A DNA stretch of 64,000 nt from Achromobacter mucicolens (lineage in GTDB: Bacteria > Pseudomonadota > Gammaproteobacteria > Burkholderiales > Burkholderiaceae_B). This document shows positions 1 to 8,862 of the stretch, piece after piece. The notes under the pieces were generated by a model, which had not been told where the DNA came from, searched no databases, and saw only the letters and a program-made list of their open reading frames with translations. The stretch lies in NCBI RefSeq assembly GCF_902859725.1, contig NZ_CADIJP010000003.1, positions 62,001 through 126,000 of the forward strand, read 5' to 3'. Position 1 is the first letter of the stretch; each line of letters starts with the position of its first letter. The translations under genes were made by a program, and so were the position numbers.

Positions 1-1199
1 GGCATGACCACGATGCCCAGCCGCAGGAAACTGAGCGCGCTGATGTGCATGCCCTCGCGGCGCACGGCCAGCAGCCACAGCAGGGTCGCAAGCGATCCGC
101 TGACGGACAGGTTGGGGCCCAGGTCGATCCCGATCAGCAGCGCCGCGGTGGTGGCGCTGGGCAGGTAGGCCATGCGCGCCAGCGTGCCCGCCATCAGCCC
201 GGCCGGCAGATTGTTGATGACGTTGCCCGACAGCGCGGCGCCCACGCCGCCGGCCCATAGCGCCGCGTCGGCGGACAGGCTGCGCATCAGGTTCGCCAGG
301 TCCTGCAGCACGCCACTGGCGGCCATGCCCTCGACCAGCACGAAAAGACCCGCCACCAGCGGCAGCACGCCCCACGCCACGCCCTTGATGAGGCGAATCG
401 GGCTGGATCGCGTAACCGCCAGCACCAGCGCCGCCGACACGCAACCGGCGATCAGCGTGGGCAGGCCCAGCCGCTGGCCCAGCGCCGAGGTGATGAGCAG
501 CGTGCCCGCGGTGATGGCCACGCCCAGCGCAGCCATGCGCAGCGGCAAGGTCATGGGCGGCAGCGGCGGCGACGGTTTCAAGGGCTGGCGCAGGTCATGG
601 CGAAACACCAGCCGCAACGTCACGTAGGTGGCGCCGATGGCCAGGGCGGACGGCAGGGCAAAGTGCGCCAGCCACGGCCCCAACGCAGGCATGCGGTCGC
701 CGAACACGACCAGGTTGGCCGGATTCGAGATCGGCAGCACGAAGCTGGCCGCGTTGGCGATAAAGGCGCAGACATACAGATACGGCAACGGCGGCGCGCC
801 GACGACACGCGTCACCGCATAGACCGCGGGCGTCAGCACGACGGCCGTGGCGTCGTTGGACAGCAGCACGGTGACCACGGTGCCCACCAGGAACACCAGG
901 TCGAACAGCCGCCGCGCCGAGCCGGCGGCATGATCGGCCGCCAGCACGGCCACCCAGTCGAACAGGCCTGCCTGCCGGGCGACCTCCGCCACCAGCATCA
1001 TGCCGATCAGGAACAGATAGACATCGGTGCCTTCCAGAATGGCGCCGCCAGCCTGCCGGGCGGGCAGCAAACCCAGCGCCACCAGGGCGACCGCGCCGGC
1101 CGTTGCCCACACGTACTCGGGCAGCCGCCAGGGACGAAAGAGAATGGCCATGGTGGTCGCGGCGGCAATCAACCAGATCACGGCATTGGATAGCGACAT
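1..1199 (-). CDS. arsB: ArsB-type arsenite/anion efflux permease (3' end outside window)
   Basis: Integral inner-membrane pump of the ArsB/ion-transporter superfamily, expected to expel arsenite or antimonite. The reading frame runs from an ATG at 1199 to the left edge, giving about 399 of the usual 420-430 residues, so only a short C-terminal piece is missing. It is almost entirely hydrophobic helices. Family motifs visible are SNDATAVVLTPAVYAV (about residue 115), NPANLVVF (about 160), SGNVINNLPAGL (about 325) and GSLATLLWL near the end. It starts 15 bp after the MFS stop at 1215, so the two are probably cotranscribed. No arsR lies in view, so arsenic specificity is inferred from family resemblance; another anion is possible. 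Confidence 0.8.
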   Translation of the reverse strand, partial: MSLSNAVIWLIAAATTMAILFRPWRLPEYVWATAGAVALVALGLLPARQAGGAILEGTDVYLFLIGMMLVAEVARQAGLFDWVAVLAADHAAGSARRLFDLVFLVGTVVTVLLSNDATAVVLTPAVYAVTRVVGAPPLPYLYVCAFIANAASFVLPISNPANLVVFGDRMPALGPWLAHFALPSALAIGATYVTLRLVFRHDLRQPLKPSPPLPPMTLPLRMAALGVAITAGTLLITSALGQRLGLPTLIAGCVSAALVLAVTRSSPIRLIKGVAWGVLPLVAGLFVLVEGMAASGVLQDLANLMRSLSADAALWAGGVGAALSGNVINNLPAGLMAGTLARMAYLPSATTAALLIGIDLGPNLSVSGSLATLLWLLAVRREGMHISALSFLRLGIVVM

Positions 1200-1214
1200 G
1201 CTTTCAGGAACGCA

Positions 1215-2453
1215 TCAAGGAATAGAAGAGGAAGCCGGCGCGGGGGCCGATGCGGCGGACCCGCGCGTCTCCGGCAAGACCAGCAGGGTCACGCAGGCCA
1301 GCGCGGCAATGCCGGCCAGCGCAAGAAACGCTGCACTGTAACCCGCGTGCTGGACGATCACGCCGGCGAGCCCGTTGCTCAGCGCGGCGCCGATGCCGAA
1401 TACCGTGGTGACGGCGCCCAGGCTGGCGTTGAAGCGGCCCGTGCCCTGGGTCAGGTCCAACACCATCAAGGGCAGGACAGCGCCGAAGATGCCCGCGCCA
1501 ATGCCGTCGAGCAACTGCACGCCCACCAGCCACGCGGTGTCGTCGGAAAACGTGTACAGCACGCCTCGCAGCGGCAGGATGAGAAACCCGATCAGCAGAA
1601 GCGGCTTGCGCCCCCATTGGTCTGCGTACCGCCCCACGGCCATCGCGGCGGGAATCATCACGAACTGCGCCGCCACGATGCAGACGGCGGTCAGCGGCGT
1701 GGCGAGCGCCGGGTTTGCCAGGGCGAGCTTTTGTCCGACCAGCGGCAGCATGGCGGCGTTGGCCAGGTGAAACAGCGCGCAGCTCAAGGCCAGCAGCAGG
1801 AGCGGCCGGTTCGAGAGCAACTGGCGCAGCGGCACGGGATGCGCATGCGCCCCCGCATTGGGGCTTGCGCCCAGGCCGCGCGCCTTGTCAGGATCGATAT
1901 GCGCGGGGATGCGCATGGTGGCCGCCAGGCTGGCCAGCGCCATCGCCGCCATCAGGTAGAACACCGCGACCGGTCCCCACACATACGCCAGCCCGCCGGC
2001 CAGCAGCGCCGCGAAGCCGTTGCCGGCGTGATTGAACGATTCGTTGCGCGCGATGCGCGCCGTGAAGGCGTGCGCGGTGGTCAGGCCGAGCGTGATGCCG
2101 GCGATGGCGGGCGCGAACACCGACGACGCGACGCCGGCGACGGCTTGCGTCAGCGTGACCCAGGCGAAGTTCGGGCTGGCCAGGACGGCCATGCACGCCA
2201 CCGTCACCAGCACGGCGGCGGCGATCAGTAGCGCGCGCTTGTTCGACGCGCGGTCCACCAGCGCGCCAGCCGGCGTCTGCGCTGCCAGCGCGGCCAGCCC
2301 AGATATTGTCATGACGAGCCCGATGCTGTCGGGCCGCCAATGGTGGACGGCGAGCAGGTAGATTGCCAGGTAAGGCCCAAGTCCATCCCGCACATCGGCC
2401 ACGAAAAAATTCAGCCAATCGAGAGGACGCGTCGCGGGGGATGGAGAGTGCAA
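1215..2453 (-). CDS. MFS transporter upstream of arsB
   Basis: A 412-residue, 12-helix major facilitator transporter in the inner membrane. The N-terminal LDWLNFFVADVRDGLGPY and the loop PAGALVDRASNKRAL (MFS motif-A region after helix 2) are typical of small-molecule exporters. The assigned start is a TTG at 2453 with no clear ribosome-binding site; no better in-frame ATG precedes the first helix. The stop is 15 bp before the ATG of the arsB-type gene, suggesting one transcript and possibly a joint role in metalloid or organoarsenical export. That link is inference from spacing. The substrate cannot be told from sequence. Confidence 0.8.
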   Translation of the reverse strand: MHSPSPATRPLDWLNFFVADVRDGLGPYLAIYLLAVHHWRPDSIGLVMTISGLAALAAQTPAGALVDRASNKRALLIAAAVLVTVACMAVLASPNFAWVTLTQAVAGVASSVFAPAIAGITLGLTTAHAFTARIARNESFNHAGNGFAALLAGGLAYVWGPVAVFYLMAAMALASLAATMRIPAHIDPDKARGLGASPNAGAHAHPVPLRQLLSNRPLLLLALSCALFHLANAAMLPLVGQKLALANPALATPLTAVCIVAAQFVMIPAAMAVGRYADQWGRKPLLLIGFLILPLRGVLYTFSDDTAWLVGVQLLDGIGAGIFGAVLPLMVLDLTQGTGRFNASLGAVTTVFGIGAALSNGLAGVIVQHAGYSAAFLALAGIAALACVTLLVLPETRGSAASAPAPASSSIP

Positions 2454-2576
2454 GGCAACCGTGGGAACGTGGATACCGCATGCGCGGCAGGCGGGAATGG
2501 CGCATGTTAGATCACAACGATCCGGCCGTCAGCGACATTGCGCTACGGCGCTCGCGCGTTCAGCTCAATGACAGTT

Positions 2577-3533
2577 TCACGGCGCCAGCGCGTCATCCGG
2601 CGCCGTCATTCGTCCCGCGCGCCGCACCCCGCTGGGCGGCTGGCCATAGGCACGCAGAAACGCCCGCCGCATGCGGTTGCGGTCGGCAAAGCCGGTGTCG
2701 CGCGCCACGATGTCCAGCGAATGCCGCCCGGCTTCGAGCATGGCGCGGGCCGCCTCCAGCCGCAGCAACTCCACCACCTTGGCCGGGGAATGGCCCGTCT
2801 CCTCGCGGAACACGCGGCTGAACTGCCGCGGCGACAGGCGCGCCGCCTCGGCCAGTTCGTCCACCGTCAAGGGATTGCGCAGGTGTTCCTTGGCATAGAC
2901 CAGCGCCCGTTGCACCCGGTCGGAGCGCGGTTCCAGTTCCAGCAAGGCCGAAAACTGGGATTGGCCGCCCGGGCGCCGGTGATAGACGACCAGCCGCCGC
3001 GCCACGTCGCGGGCCAGCGCCGCGCCGTGGTCGTCTTCGATCAGCGCCAGGGCCAGGTCGATGGCGGCCGACATGCCGGCGGACGTCCAGATGTTGCCGT
3101 CACGCACGAAGATGCGGTCGGGGTCGACGCGCACCTCGGGGAAACGGTCTTGCAGGGTGCGCGCATGCGCCCAATGGGTGGTGGCCGTGCGGCCATTCAA
3201 GAGGCCCGCCTCGGCCAGGACAAAGGCGCCCGTGCACACGCCCGCGACCCGCCGCGCTTCGGTGCCGGCGCGCGCCACGTAGCGCGCCAGGCCAGGCGTG
3301 ATTGGCCGGGGCATCAACTCGCCCGCCACGATCAGGGTGTCGGGCATGACGCCCAGGGCCACCGTCTCGATACCCGCGTTCATGGTCGAGCGGATGATGC
3401 CGCCGCCTTCCGACAGGATGGTCACGCGGTATCCGTCGCGCTCCAGCGCGATGTTGGCGAACTCGAAGGCCGCCAGCGCGGCCAGGCCCATCACCTGGAA
3501 ACCGTCTTCGAGAATGAGGCCGATCTGGCGCAT
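2577..3533 (-). CDS. GlxA-family transcriptional regulator (DJ-1/PfpI + AraC HTH)
   Basis: Cytoplasmic regulator of 318 residues. Residues 1-170 form a DJ-1/PfpI-like domain with the nucleophile-elbow motif VAGVCTGAFVLAEAG (Cys100). Residues about 210-305 form an AraC double helix-turn-helix (TVDELAEAARLSPRQFSRVF, then DIVARDTGFADRNRMRRAF). The ATG at 3533 was chosen because MRQIGLILEDGF is where homologous domains begin; the frame stays open 35 codons further upstream without similarity. It is divergent from the SDR/MFS pair at 3800-5893 across 266 bp, the usual layout for a regulator and its target. The ligand is unknown. Confidence 0.88.
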   Translation of the reverse strand: MRQIGLILEDGFQVMGLAALAAFEFANIALERDGYRVTILSEGGGIIRSTMNAGIETVALGVMPDTLIVAGELMPRPITPGLARYVARAGTEARRVAGVCTGAFVLAEAGLLNGRTATTHWAHARTLQDRFPEVRVDPDRIFVRDGNIWTSAGMSAAIDLALALIEDDHGAALARDVARRLVVYHRRPGGQSQFSALLELEPRSDRVQRALVYAKEHLRNPLTVDELAEAARLSPRQFSRVFREETGHSPAKVVELLRLEAARAMLEAGRHSLDIVARDTGFADRNRMRRAFLRAYGQPPSGVRRAGRMTAPDDALAP

Positions 3534-3799
3534 GTGCGTATCCGTGGCTGTAAATGACGGATATAGCCTATTGAAGCCATCGACGTACGTCAATGAGCGA
3601 ATCGTTTCTGCGACGACAACCGCTCGATTCCAAGACAAGTTTCGTTTGTGCGGCTGCCGGGCTGGCCAAAGGCTAGAAGATGCTTATGTCTTAAATCGAC
3701 GCTTTATTGACATTTGAGACAAAGCCGATCTACCGCATAGTGACTGCACCGCGATCTGATCCCAATGCAGACGCTCATCCACCCCACCGAGGCTCGCAC
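3534..3799. promoter_or_regulatory. Divergent promoter region with two inverted repeats
   Basis: This 266-bp gap separates the GlxA-type regulator from the SDR gene and is AT-richer than its surroundings. It contains the perfect 10-bp palindrome GACGTACGTC at 3582-3591. It also contains a 10-nt inverted repeat, TGTCTTAAAT (3687-3696) with ATTTGAGACA (3712-3721), 9 of 10 positions paired across a 15-nt spacer. The second lies 79 bp upstream of the SDR start, a sensible position for an operator. Assignment to the GlxA-type protein is inference. Confidence 0.45.
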
Positions 3800-4558
3800 A
3801 TGCAACTGACCCAGAACACCATCTTCATCACCGGCGGCACCTCCGGCATCGGCCGCGCGCTGGCCGTCGCCCTTCACGACCTGGGCAACAAGGTCATCGT
3901 CGCCGGCCGCCGGCAGGCGCTGCTGGACGACATCGCCGCAGCGCATCCGGGCATCGACGGCATCGCGCTGGATATCTCCGACGCCCAGGACATCGAGCGC
4001 GTCGCCAAGACGCTGATCGCAAAATATCCGTCGCTGAACGTGCTGATCAACAACGCCGGCATCATGCCGTTCGACGACCCCTCGTCCACGATCGACGACG
4101 CCGTGTCGCAGCGGATCCTGGAAACGAACCTGCTGGGTCCGATCCGCCTCACGTCCGCGCTCATCGAGCATCTGAAGGGCCAGCCGCGCGCGACGATCAT
4201 CCACAACACGTCGATCCTCGCCTACGTGCCGATCGCCTCCAACGCGGTGTATTCCGCCTCCAAGGCCGCGCTGCATTCGTACGCGCTGTCGCAACGGTTC
4301 ATGCTGCGCGACACCAACGTCACGGTGCAGGAAATTGCCCCGCCGTGGGTCGACACGGACCTCATCAAGAAAAGCGGCGATCCGCGCGCCATGCCGCTGG
4401 ATGCGTTCATCGCCGAGACGATGCAAGGGCTGGCGTCCGACGCGCCCGAGGTGCTGGTCGAGGCCATTCGCCCGCTCCGCGACAACCCCGGGTCGAATGA
4501 GCACGCCTTCGTGCACGCGTTCAACCAAAGCCTGGTGGACGAACCGATTCCGGTCTGA
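3800..4558 (+). CDS. SDR-family oxidoreductase
   Basis: A 252-residue short-chain dehydrogenase/reductase, presumably cytoplasmic and NAD(P)H dependent. It has the cofactor motif TGGTSGIG near the N terminus, NNAG at about residue 90, the catalytic Ser in HNTSILAYV and YSASK as the Tyr-Lys pair. It resembles the DltE-like SDR group. The start at 3800 fits the conserved beginning MQLTQNTIFITGG; the frame extends 31 codons upstream without similarity. The MFS gene follows after 54 bp on the same strand, so the two are probably cotranscribed and controlled by the divergent GlxA-type regulator. Substrate unknown. Confidence 0.88.
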   Translation: MQLTQNTIFITGGTSGIGRALAVALHDLGNKVIVAGRRQALLDDIAAAHPGIDGIALDISDAQDIERVAKTLIAKYPSLNVLINNAGIMPFDDPSSTIDDAVSQRILETNLLGPIRLTSALIEHLKGQPRATIIHNTSILAYVPIASNAVYSASKAALHSYALSQRFMLRDTNVTVQEIAPPWVDTDLIKKSGDPRAMPLDAFIAETMQGLASDAPEVLVEAIRPLRDNPGSNEHAFVHAFNQSLVDEPIPV

Positions 4559-4612
4559 CGCGGCCGGCACTCGGCGCCCGCCGTGGGCGCCGCCCCCCTC
4601 TGGAAAGATCCC

Positions 4613-5893
4613 ATGACAACGAACTTGGATACCGCAGGCTCCGGACCGGCGGGCGCAGCCGCGGCAGCGGGCCGCGGCACGGAACTGCTGCCGGCCGGCT
4701 TCCTGGCGCTCGGCACCTTCGCCATCGGCACGGAAGGCTTCATGATTGCACCGCTGCTGCCGACAATGGCGGCGGATTTCCGTATGACTGTGCCGCAGAT
4801 GGCATCGCTCATTGTGGTGTTCACGCTGACGCTGGCGGTCAGCTCGCCCATCATGACTGTCCTGACCGCACGTTGGAATCGCCGCGCGGCCTTGCAGCTC
4901 GCCATGGGATTGTTCGCTTTGGGCAACGTGCTTGCGGCCTGGTCGCCCACTTTCTGGACGCTGATGACGGCGCGGGTCGTCATGGCAGTGGCGGCTGGCT
5001 TGTATGTACCCGGCGCGAATGCGCTGGCCGGCGTAATCGTAGCGCCCGAAAGACGGGGCAAGGCGCTGGCCATCGTCAGCGCCGGCATGACGTTGGCCAT
5101 TGCGCTAGGCCTGCCGCTGGGCGCGGTGGCTGGTCACTTTCTCGGTTGGCGCGCCACATTCTCCATCGTCGCGGTGATGAGCCTTGTGGCCATCGCCGGC
5201 ATCGGGGTGGGCATCGCCGCCGATGCAGGAACAGGTATTGCGGTCGCAACGCTTCGGCAGCGCCTTGCAGTCGTGCGCCAAGCGTCGATACTGCGATTGC
5301 TGTCGGTCAGCCTTTTCTGGGCAATTGGAGCGTTCACGGCATACCCTTTCCTCGCACCGTACTTGGCGAGCGTGCTGGGATTTCGAGACGCCGCCATCAG
5401 CGCGACGGTATCACTCTGGGGCGTGGCGGCTGCACTCGGCGTGACAACGGGCGGTGCGCTGTCTGACAGGCTGGGGGCAAATCGCGTGGTACAGGCGTCG
5501 CTGACCATGCTGGGACTGGCATTCCTGGGATTGTCGTTGGCAACGGCGCTGCCTGCGTCCACCGCGCGAGCCCCCGTTTTGATCGCCGTATTCCTGTGGG
5601 GCTTCACAGTCTGGTCGTTCTTTCCCGCGCAGATGGCACGCCTTATCGGCGCGGGGGCCCCGGGACAGGCGCCGGTTGCCCTGGCGTTGAATACGTCGAC
5701 GATGTACCTCGGCTTTTCGGTGGGCAGCGCGCTGGGCGCCGCCATCCTTGGCGCCGGCGCAATCTGGGCGATTGGACTGGTGGCCGCGATGGCGCAGGCC
5801 GTGGCGGTTGTGTTGGAAAAGCTCTGCCAGACTCAGGGGCAGGACCCAGCACCCCTCGATCCTACGCCCGCCCCGCCGCCACGTTCACGCTGA
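4613..5893 (+). CDS. MFS transporter (DHA1-type drug/sugar efflux)
   Basis: A 426-residue major facilitator with about 12 membrane helices. The N-terminal [17 protein letters not shown] and the segment [18 protein letters not shown] are typical of the DHA1 group (AraJ/YdhP-like exporters). ATG 4613 was chosen over one 30 bp upstream because it has GGAAAG at a suitable distance. It follows the SDR gene on the same strand. The last 32 bp overlap, tail to tail, the end of the DUF1345 gene on the other strand. The middle of the gene looks somewhat less GC-rich than its neighbours, judged by eye only. Confidence 0.82.
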   Translation: MTTNLDTAGSGPAGAAAAAGRGTELLPAGFLALGTFAIGTEGFMIAPLLPTMAADFRMTVPQMASLIVVFTLTLAVSSPIMTVLTARWNRRAALQLAMGLFALGNVLAAWSPTFWTLMTARVVMAVAAGLYVPGANALAGVIVAPERRGKALAIVSAGMTLAIALGLPLGAVAGHFLGWRATFSIVAVMSLVAIAGIGVGIAADAGTGIAVATLRQRLAVVRQASILRLLSVSLFWAIGAFTAYPFLAPYLASVLGFRDAAISATVSLWGVAAALGVTTGGALSDRLGANRVVQASLTMLGLAFLGLSLATALPASTARAPVLIAVFLWGFTVWSFFPAQMARLIGAGAPGQAPVALALNTSTMYLGFSVGSALGAAILGAGAIWAIGLVAAMAQAVAVVLEKLCQTQGQDPAPLDPTPAPPPRSR

Positions 5894-6545
5894 TCGCGAT
5901 GATGAACACGTTGAAGAAGAACGCGATGACGCCGTGCGTCATCGCCATGCGGCGGCACCGGCGGTTGACGATCTGCACGTCCGACACCTGGAAGGTCATG
6001 CCCAGCACCAGCGAGAAGTACGCGAAGTCCCAGTAGTCGGGCTCGTCCGTGCCCGGAAAATCCAGGCCCTTGTGCATGGCGTTTTCATGCCCGTAGTACC
6101 CGTGGGCATAGTGCAGCGCGAAGATCATGTTCATGTAGAGCCACGACAGCACGATGGTCACGGCCGCGGCCAGCATGTCGACCACCGCGCCCACATTGTT
6201 CTGCGCGCGCATTTCCACCCACAACGAGACCAGCACCATGCAGGACAGCGCGACGCTGCTCCAGAGGACGCCGCCGCGGCCAACGTCGTGCTGGCGGGCG
6301 TGCCGGCGCATGGCGGCGGCGCTGGTGCGTCCAAAGACCCGGACGGTCAGGACCAGGAAGATCAGCGCCCCGGCGTCAAATCCCAGCAGGATGGCCAGGC
6401 TGGGCGGCAGGCCGGCTGCGTACAGCCCGCCCGCGACCGCGAGCAGCAGGCCGGCGCACAGCATCAGCCGGCGGTGGGCATGGAAGAACGGCAGCCGGTC
6501 GGCATTCGAGGCGTTTCCGGCGCTGTCATCTTTGAGCGGCTGCAT
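5862..6545 (-). CDS. DUF1345 family membrane protein
   Basis: A 227-residue inner-membrane protein of the uncharacterised DUF1345 family. There are about five hydrophobic segments: residues 28-45, 48-65, 93-112, 122-142 and 195-222. The conserved loop [20 protein letters not shown] precedes the segment with GMTFQVSDV; both are family hallmarks. ATG at 6543-6545. It is transcribed alone and its end overlaps the convergent MFS gene by 32 bp. No function is established for the family. Confidence 0.82.
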   Translation of the reverse strand: MQPLKDDSAGNASNADRLPFFHAHRRLMLCAGLLLAVAGGLYAAGLPPSLAILLGFDAGALIFLVLTVRVFGRTSAAAMRRHARQHDVGRGGVLWSSVALSCMVLVSLWVEMRAQNNVGAVVDMLAAAVTIVLSWLYMNMIFALHYAHGYYGHENAMHKGLDFPGTDEPDYWDFAYFSLVLGMTFQVSDVQIVNRRCRRMAMTHGVIAFFFNVFIIAISVNVAAGRA

Positions 6546-6614
6546 GGCGGGCTCCTGTCTGCGCCGCGGGGCCGGGGCGTGTTGCCGGTGGCGGTCCCGC
6601 GATAGGCCCCTACG

Positions 6615-7139
6615 CTAACCGATACCCAGCAAACCGGCCAGCGCGCCGCCGAACAGCAGCCACAGCGGGTGTATGCGCGTGCCGCTGCCCAGGATGGCGA
6701 CGACGGCGGTGATCGCGCCCAGCAGCCAGGTGTGCACGGAGGCCTCTGTGATGAGCGAGGCGCTGGCGGCGACCAGCCCCACGGTCATGGGGAAGATGCC
6801 CGCCTGGATGACGCCGCGCCACGGGCGGTCCTTGAACTTTTCCCACAGGCCCAGCGCGAAAACCGTGATGAGCGACGAGGGTCCGAACTTGGCGATGGTC
6901 GTGGCCAGCAGGCCCGGCAGGCCGGCGACGTGCCAGCCGACCAGCGTGACGACCATCAGGTTGGGCCCCGGCGCGGCCTGGCCCAGCGCAAAGAGCGCGG
7001 AGAAGTCGGCGGCCGTCATCCAGCCGTGGACCTCGACGACCTGGCGCTGCATCTCGGGCAGGATGGTGTTGCCACCGCCAAAGGCCAGCACGGACAGTTC
7101 GGAAAAGATGAGGACGAGGGCAACGAGGGTATGGATCAT
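6615..7139 (-). CDS. chrA: Chromate transporter ChrA, C-terminal-type half
   Basis: One CHR domain (174 residues, about 5-6 helices) of a chromate-ion transporter encoded as two half-size proteins. The family signature region is FGGGNTILPEMQRQVVE near the N terminus, followed by GQAAPGPNLMVVTLVGW. It overlaps the first half-gene by 4 bp (ATGA at 7136-7139), so the two are translationally coupled and probably work as a heterodimer, as known for short-chain CHR pairs. Chromate or sulfate specificity is assumed from the family. Confidence 0.86.
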   Translation of the reverse strand: MIHTLVALVLIFSELSVLAFGGGNTILPEMQRQVVEVHGWMTAADFSALFALGQAAPGPNLMVVTLVGWHVAGLPGLLATTIAKFGPSSLITVFALGLWEKFKDRPWRGVIQAGIFPMTVGLVAASASLITEASVHTWLLGAITAVVAILGSGTRIHPLWLLFGGALAGLLGIG

Positions 7140-7714
7140 CGGCGTTGCCTCCAGACCATCAGGATGCTGAGCGGCGTCAGCACCAGCATCGTGGGCAGAA
7201 GCGGGATGCGCAGGACGGCGATGGCGATGAAACAGGCGGTGGCGACCACACCCGCAAGCCAGTCGCGGCGCTTGACGACCGGCATGCCGATCTTGACTGC
7301 CATGGAGATCAGCAGCCCGGCCGCGGCCGCCGCCAGGCCGGCAAACAGATGCTGGATGTCGGGATCGTTCTGGAAACGGTCATAGACCATGCCCAGCATG
7401 ACGACGATGATGGACGGCGCGAGGATCAGGCCCATCAGCGCGGCGAACGCGCCGCGCGGGCCGCGGAATTTCATGCCCAGGGCGACGGACAGGTTGATGA
7501 TGTTGCCGCCCGGCAGGAATTGGCACAGGCCCAGCAGTTCGGTGAATTCGGCGCCGGTCAGCCAGCGGTGCTTTTCGACGACCATGCGCCGCGCCAGGGG
7601 CAAGGCGCCGCCGAAGGCGGTCAGGCCCAGCATCAGGAAACCGTGGAACAGCTGGCCGCAAGTGGGGGGAGGCCGTAGGCCGGCCTCGTCGGTGGAAAGT
7701 GCTGCGTTCGTCAT
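7136..7714 (-). CDS. chrA: Chromate transporter ChrA, N-terminal-type half
   Basis: The first CHR half-protein, 192 residues from the ATG at 7714, chosen because an upstream extension to 7759 adds only low-complexity residues. Motifs are GLTAFGGALPLARRMVVE at the N terminus and QFLPGGNIINLSVALG, the equivalent of the PGPN region in the other half. Divergent from the LysR-type regulator at 7851 with 136 bp between them. That layout implies LysR control of the two-gene chr operon. Confidence 0.86.
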   Translation of the reverse strand: MTNAALSTDEAGLRPPPTCGQLFHGFLMLGLTAFGGALPLARRMVVEKHRWLTGAEFTELLGLCQFLPGGNIINLSVALGMKFRGPRGAFAALMGLILAPSIIVVMLGMVYDRFQNDPDIQHLFAGLAAAAAGLLISMAVKIGMPVVKRRDWLAGVVATACFIAIAVLRIPLLPTMLVLTPLSILMVWRQRR

Positions 7715-7817
7715 TATTGTGGCCGGCGCGGAACCGGCTAAGGGAGCTGGCGCGGGCAACGCGCCAGGGATGGATCACGAGATTGCAGGCTACTCCTCGC
7801 GTCAGATAATGTCTAAT

Positions 7818-7841
7818 ATATGACTCGTCAAAAACTCATAT
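7818..7841. promoter_or_regulatory. Candidate LysR operator between chr operon and lysR gene
   Basis: An inverted repeat ATATGA (7818-7823) and TCATAT (7836-7841), 12-nt spacer, in an AT-rich stretch ending 10 bp before the LysR start codon. Size and position fit an autoregulatory LysR-type site in a divergent promoter. Inference only. Confidence 0.35.
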
Positions 7842-7850
7842 CCACAGAAT

Positions 7851-8783
7851 ATGGCAAGCGTTGATTTGCGGCTGTTGCGGTACTTCCTGGCAGTCGCCGA
7901 GGAATCCCATCTGACCAAGGCCGCGGCCCGGCTGGGCATCCGCCAGCCGCCGCTCAGCCAGCAGATCCGTGTGCTGGAAGCGGAGCTGGGCGTGACGCTC
8001 TTTCACCGGCTGCCGCGCGGCATGGAGCTCACCGAAAGCGGGCGCGCGCTGCTCGAGGACGCGCGTAACATCATCGCCCTGGTGGACCAGGCCGTGGACG
8101 GCGTGCGGCGCGTGTCGCAGGGCGAGGCGGGCCGTTTGACGGTGGGGTTCACGGGCTCGGCGGCGTTTCATCCGTTCGTGCCGTCGGTCATCCGGCGTTT
8201 CCGCGAAAGCGCGCCGCACGTGCATCTGGTGCTTGAAGAAAGCAGCACGGGCGAGCTGCGCGAGGCAGTCGCCGAGGGGCGCATCGATGTCGCGTTCATC
8301 CGCGGCGCGCATGGCGCGGACCCGGGCGTGCAGATGGAAACCGTGCTCGAGGAAGCCATGCTGGCGGCCTTTCCGGCCGATCACCCGGCCGTCAGGGGCC
8401 GCGCGCGCAAGCGGATCTCGCTCTCGGAGCTGGCGGACGAATCGCTGATCCTGTACCGGCGTCACAGCGGGCCGGGGCTGTACGACGCCATCATCAGCGC
8501 ATGCCGCGCCGAGGGCTTCAGCCCCCGCGTCACGCAGGAAGCGCCGCGCATGCTTTCCACCCTAAGTTTTGTCGCCGCGGGACTGGGCGTGTCGCTGGTG
8601 CCCGCGTCGCTGCGCCGCGTCAACATCGAAGGCGTGGTGTACGTCAGCGTCACCCATCCGGCGGCGCTGCGCGCGCCGCTGAACCTGATCTGGCGCGACG
8701 CGCCCCTGTCCGGCGCCGCCCGCAAGCTGATCGACGAGGCGCGGCGCCAGCGCGACGAACCCCGGGCGGGCGAAAGCCCCTGA
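7851..8783 (+). CDS. LysR-family transcriptional regulator (chr-linked)
   Basis: A 310-residue LysR regulator. The winged helix-turn-helix is at residues 5-62 (LRLLRYFLAVAEESHLTKAA, then QPPLSQQIRVLE). The effector domain follows from about residue 95, starting LTVGFTGSAAFHPF, of the type seen in BenM/CatM-like and related LysR proteins. The start ATG 7851 gives the normal N terminus. It is divergent from the split chrA operon. The next gene, murI, is on the same strand after 79 bp but is probably independent. The inducer is unknown. Confidence 0.87.
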   Translation: MASVDLRLLRYFLAVAEESHLTKAAARLGIRQPPLSQQIRVLEAELGVTLFHRLPRGMELTESGRALLEDARNIIALVDQAVDGVRRVSQGEAGRLTVGFTGSAAFHPFVPSVIRRFRESAPHVHLVLEESSTGELREAVAEGRIDVAFIRGAHGADPGVQMETVLEEAMLAAFPADHPAVRGRARKRISLSELADESLILYRRHSGPGLYDAIISACRAEGFSPRVTQEAPRMLSTLSFVAAGLGVSLVPASLRRVNIEGVVYVSVTHPAALRAPLNLIWRDAPLSGAARKLIDEARRQRDEPRAGESP

Positions 8784-8862
8784 CGCGGGGGCCGCCTTTG
8801 GCCCGCCCTGCCCCGGCGCTACACTTGCCGCCACCGCATCCTGCAACGACCCACGGCTTTCC

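Noticed and set aside
4613-5893. Somewhat lower GC of the MFS gene as a sign of recent transfer
   Set aside because: The difference is slight and judged by eye, there are no mobility genes or flanking repeats, and it sits in an apparent operon with the SDR gene.
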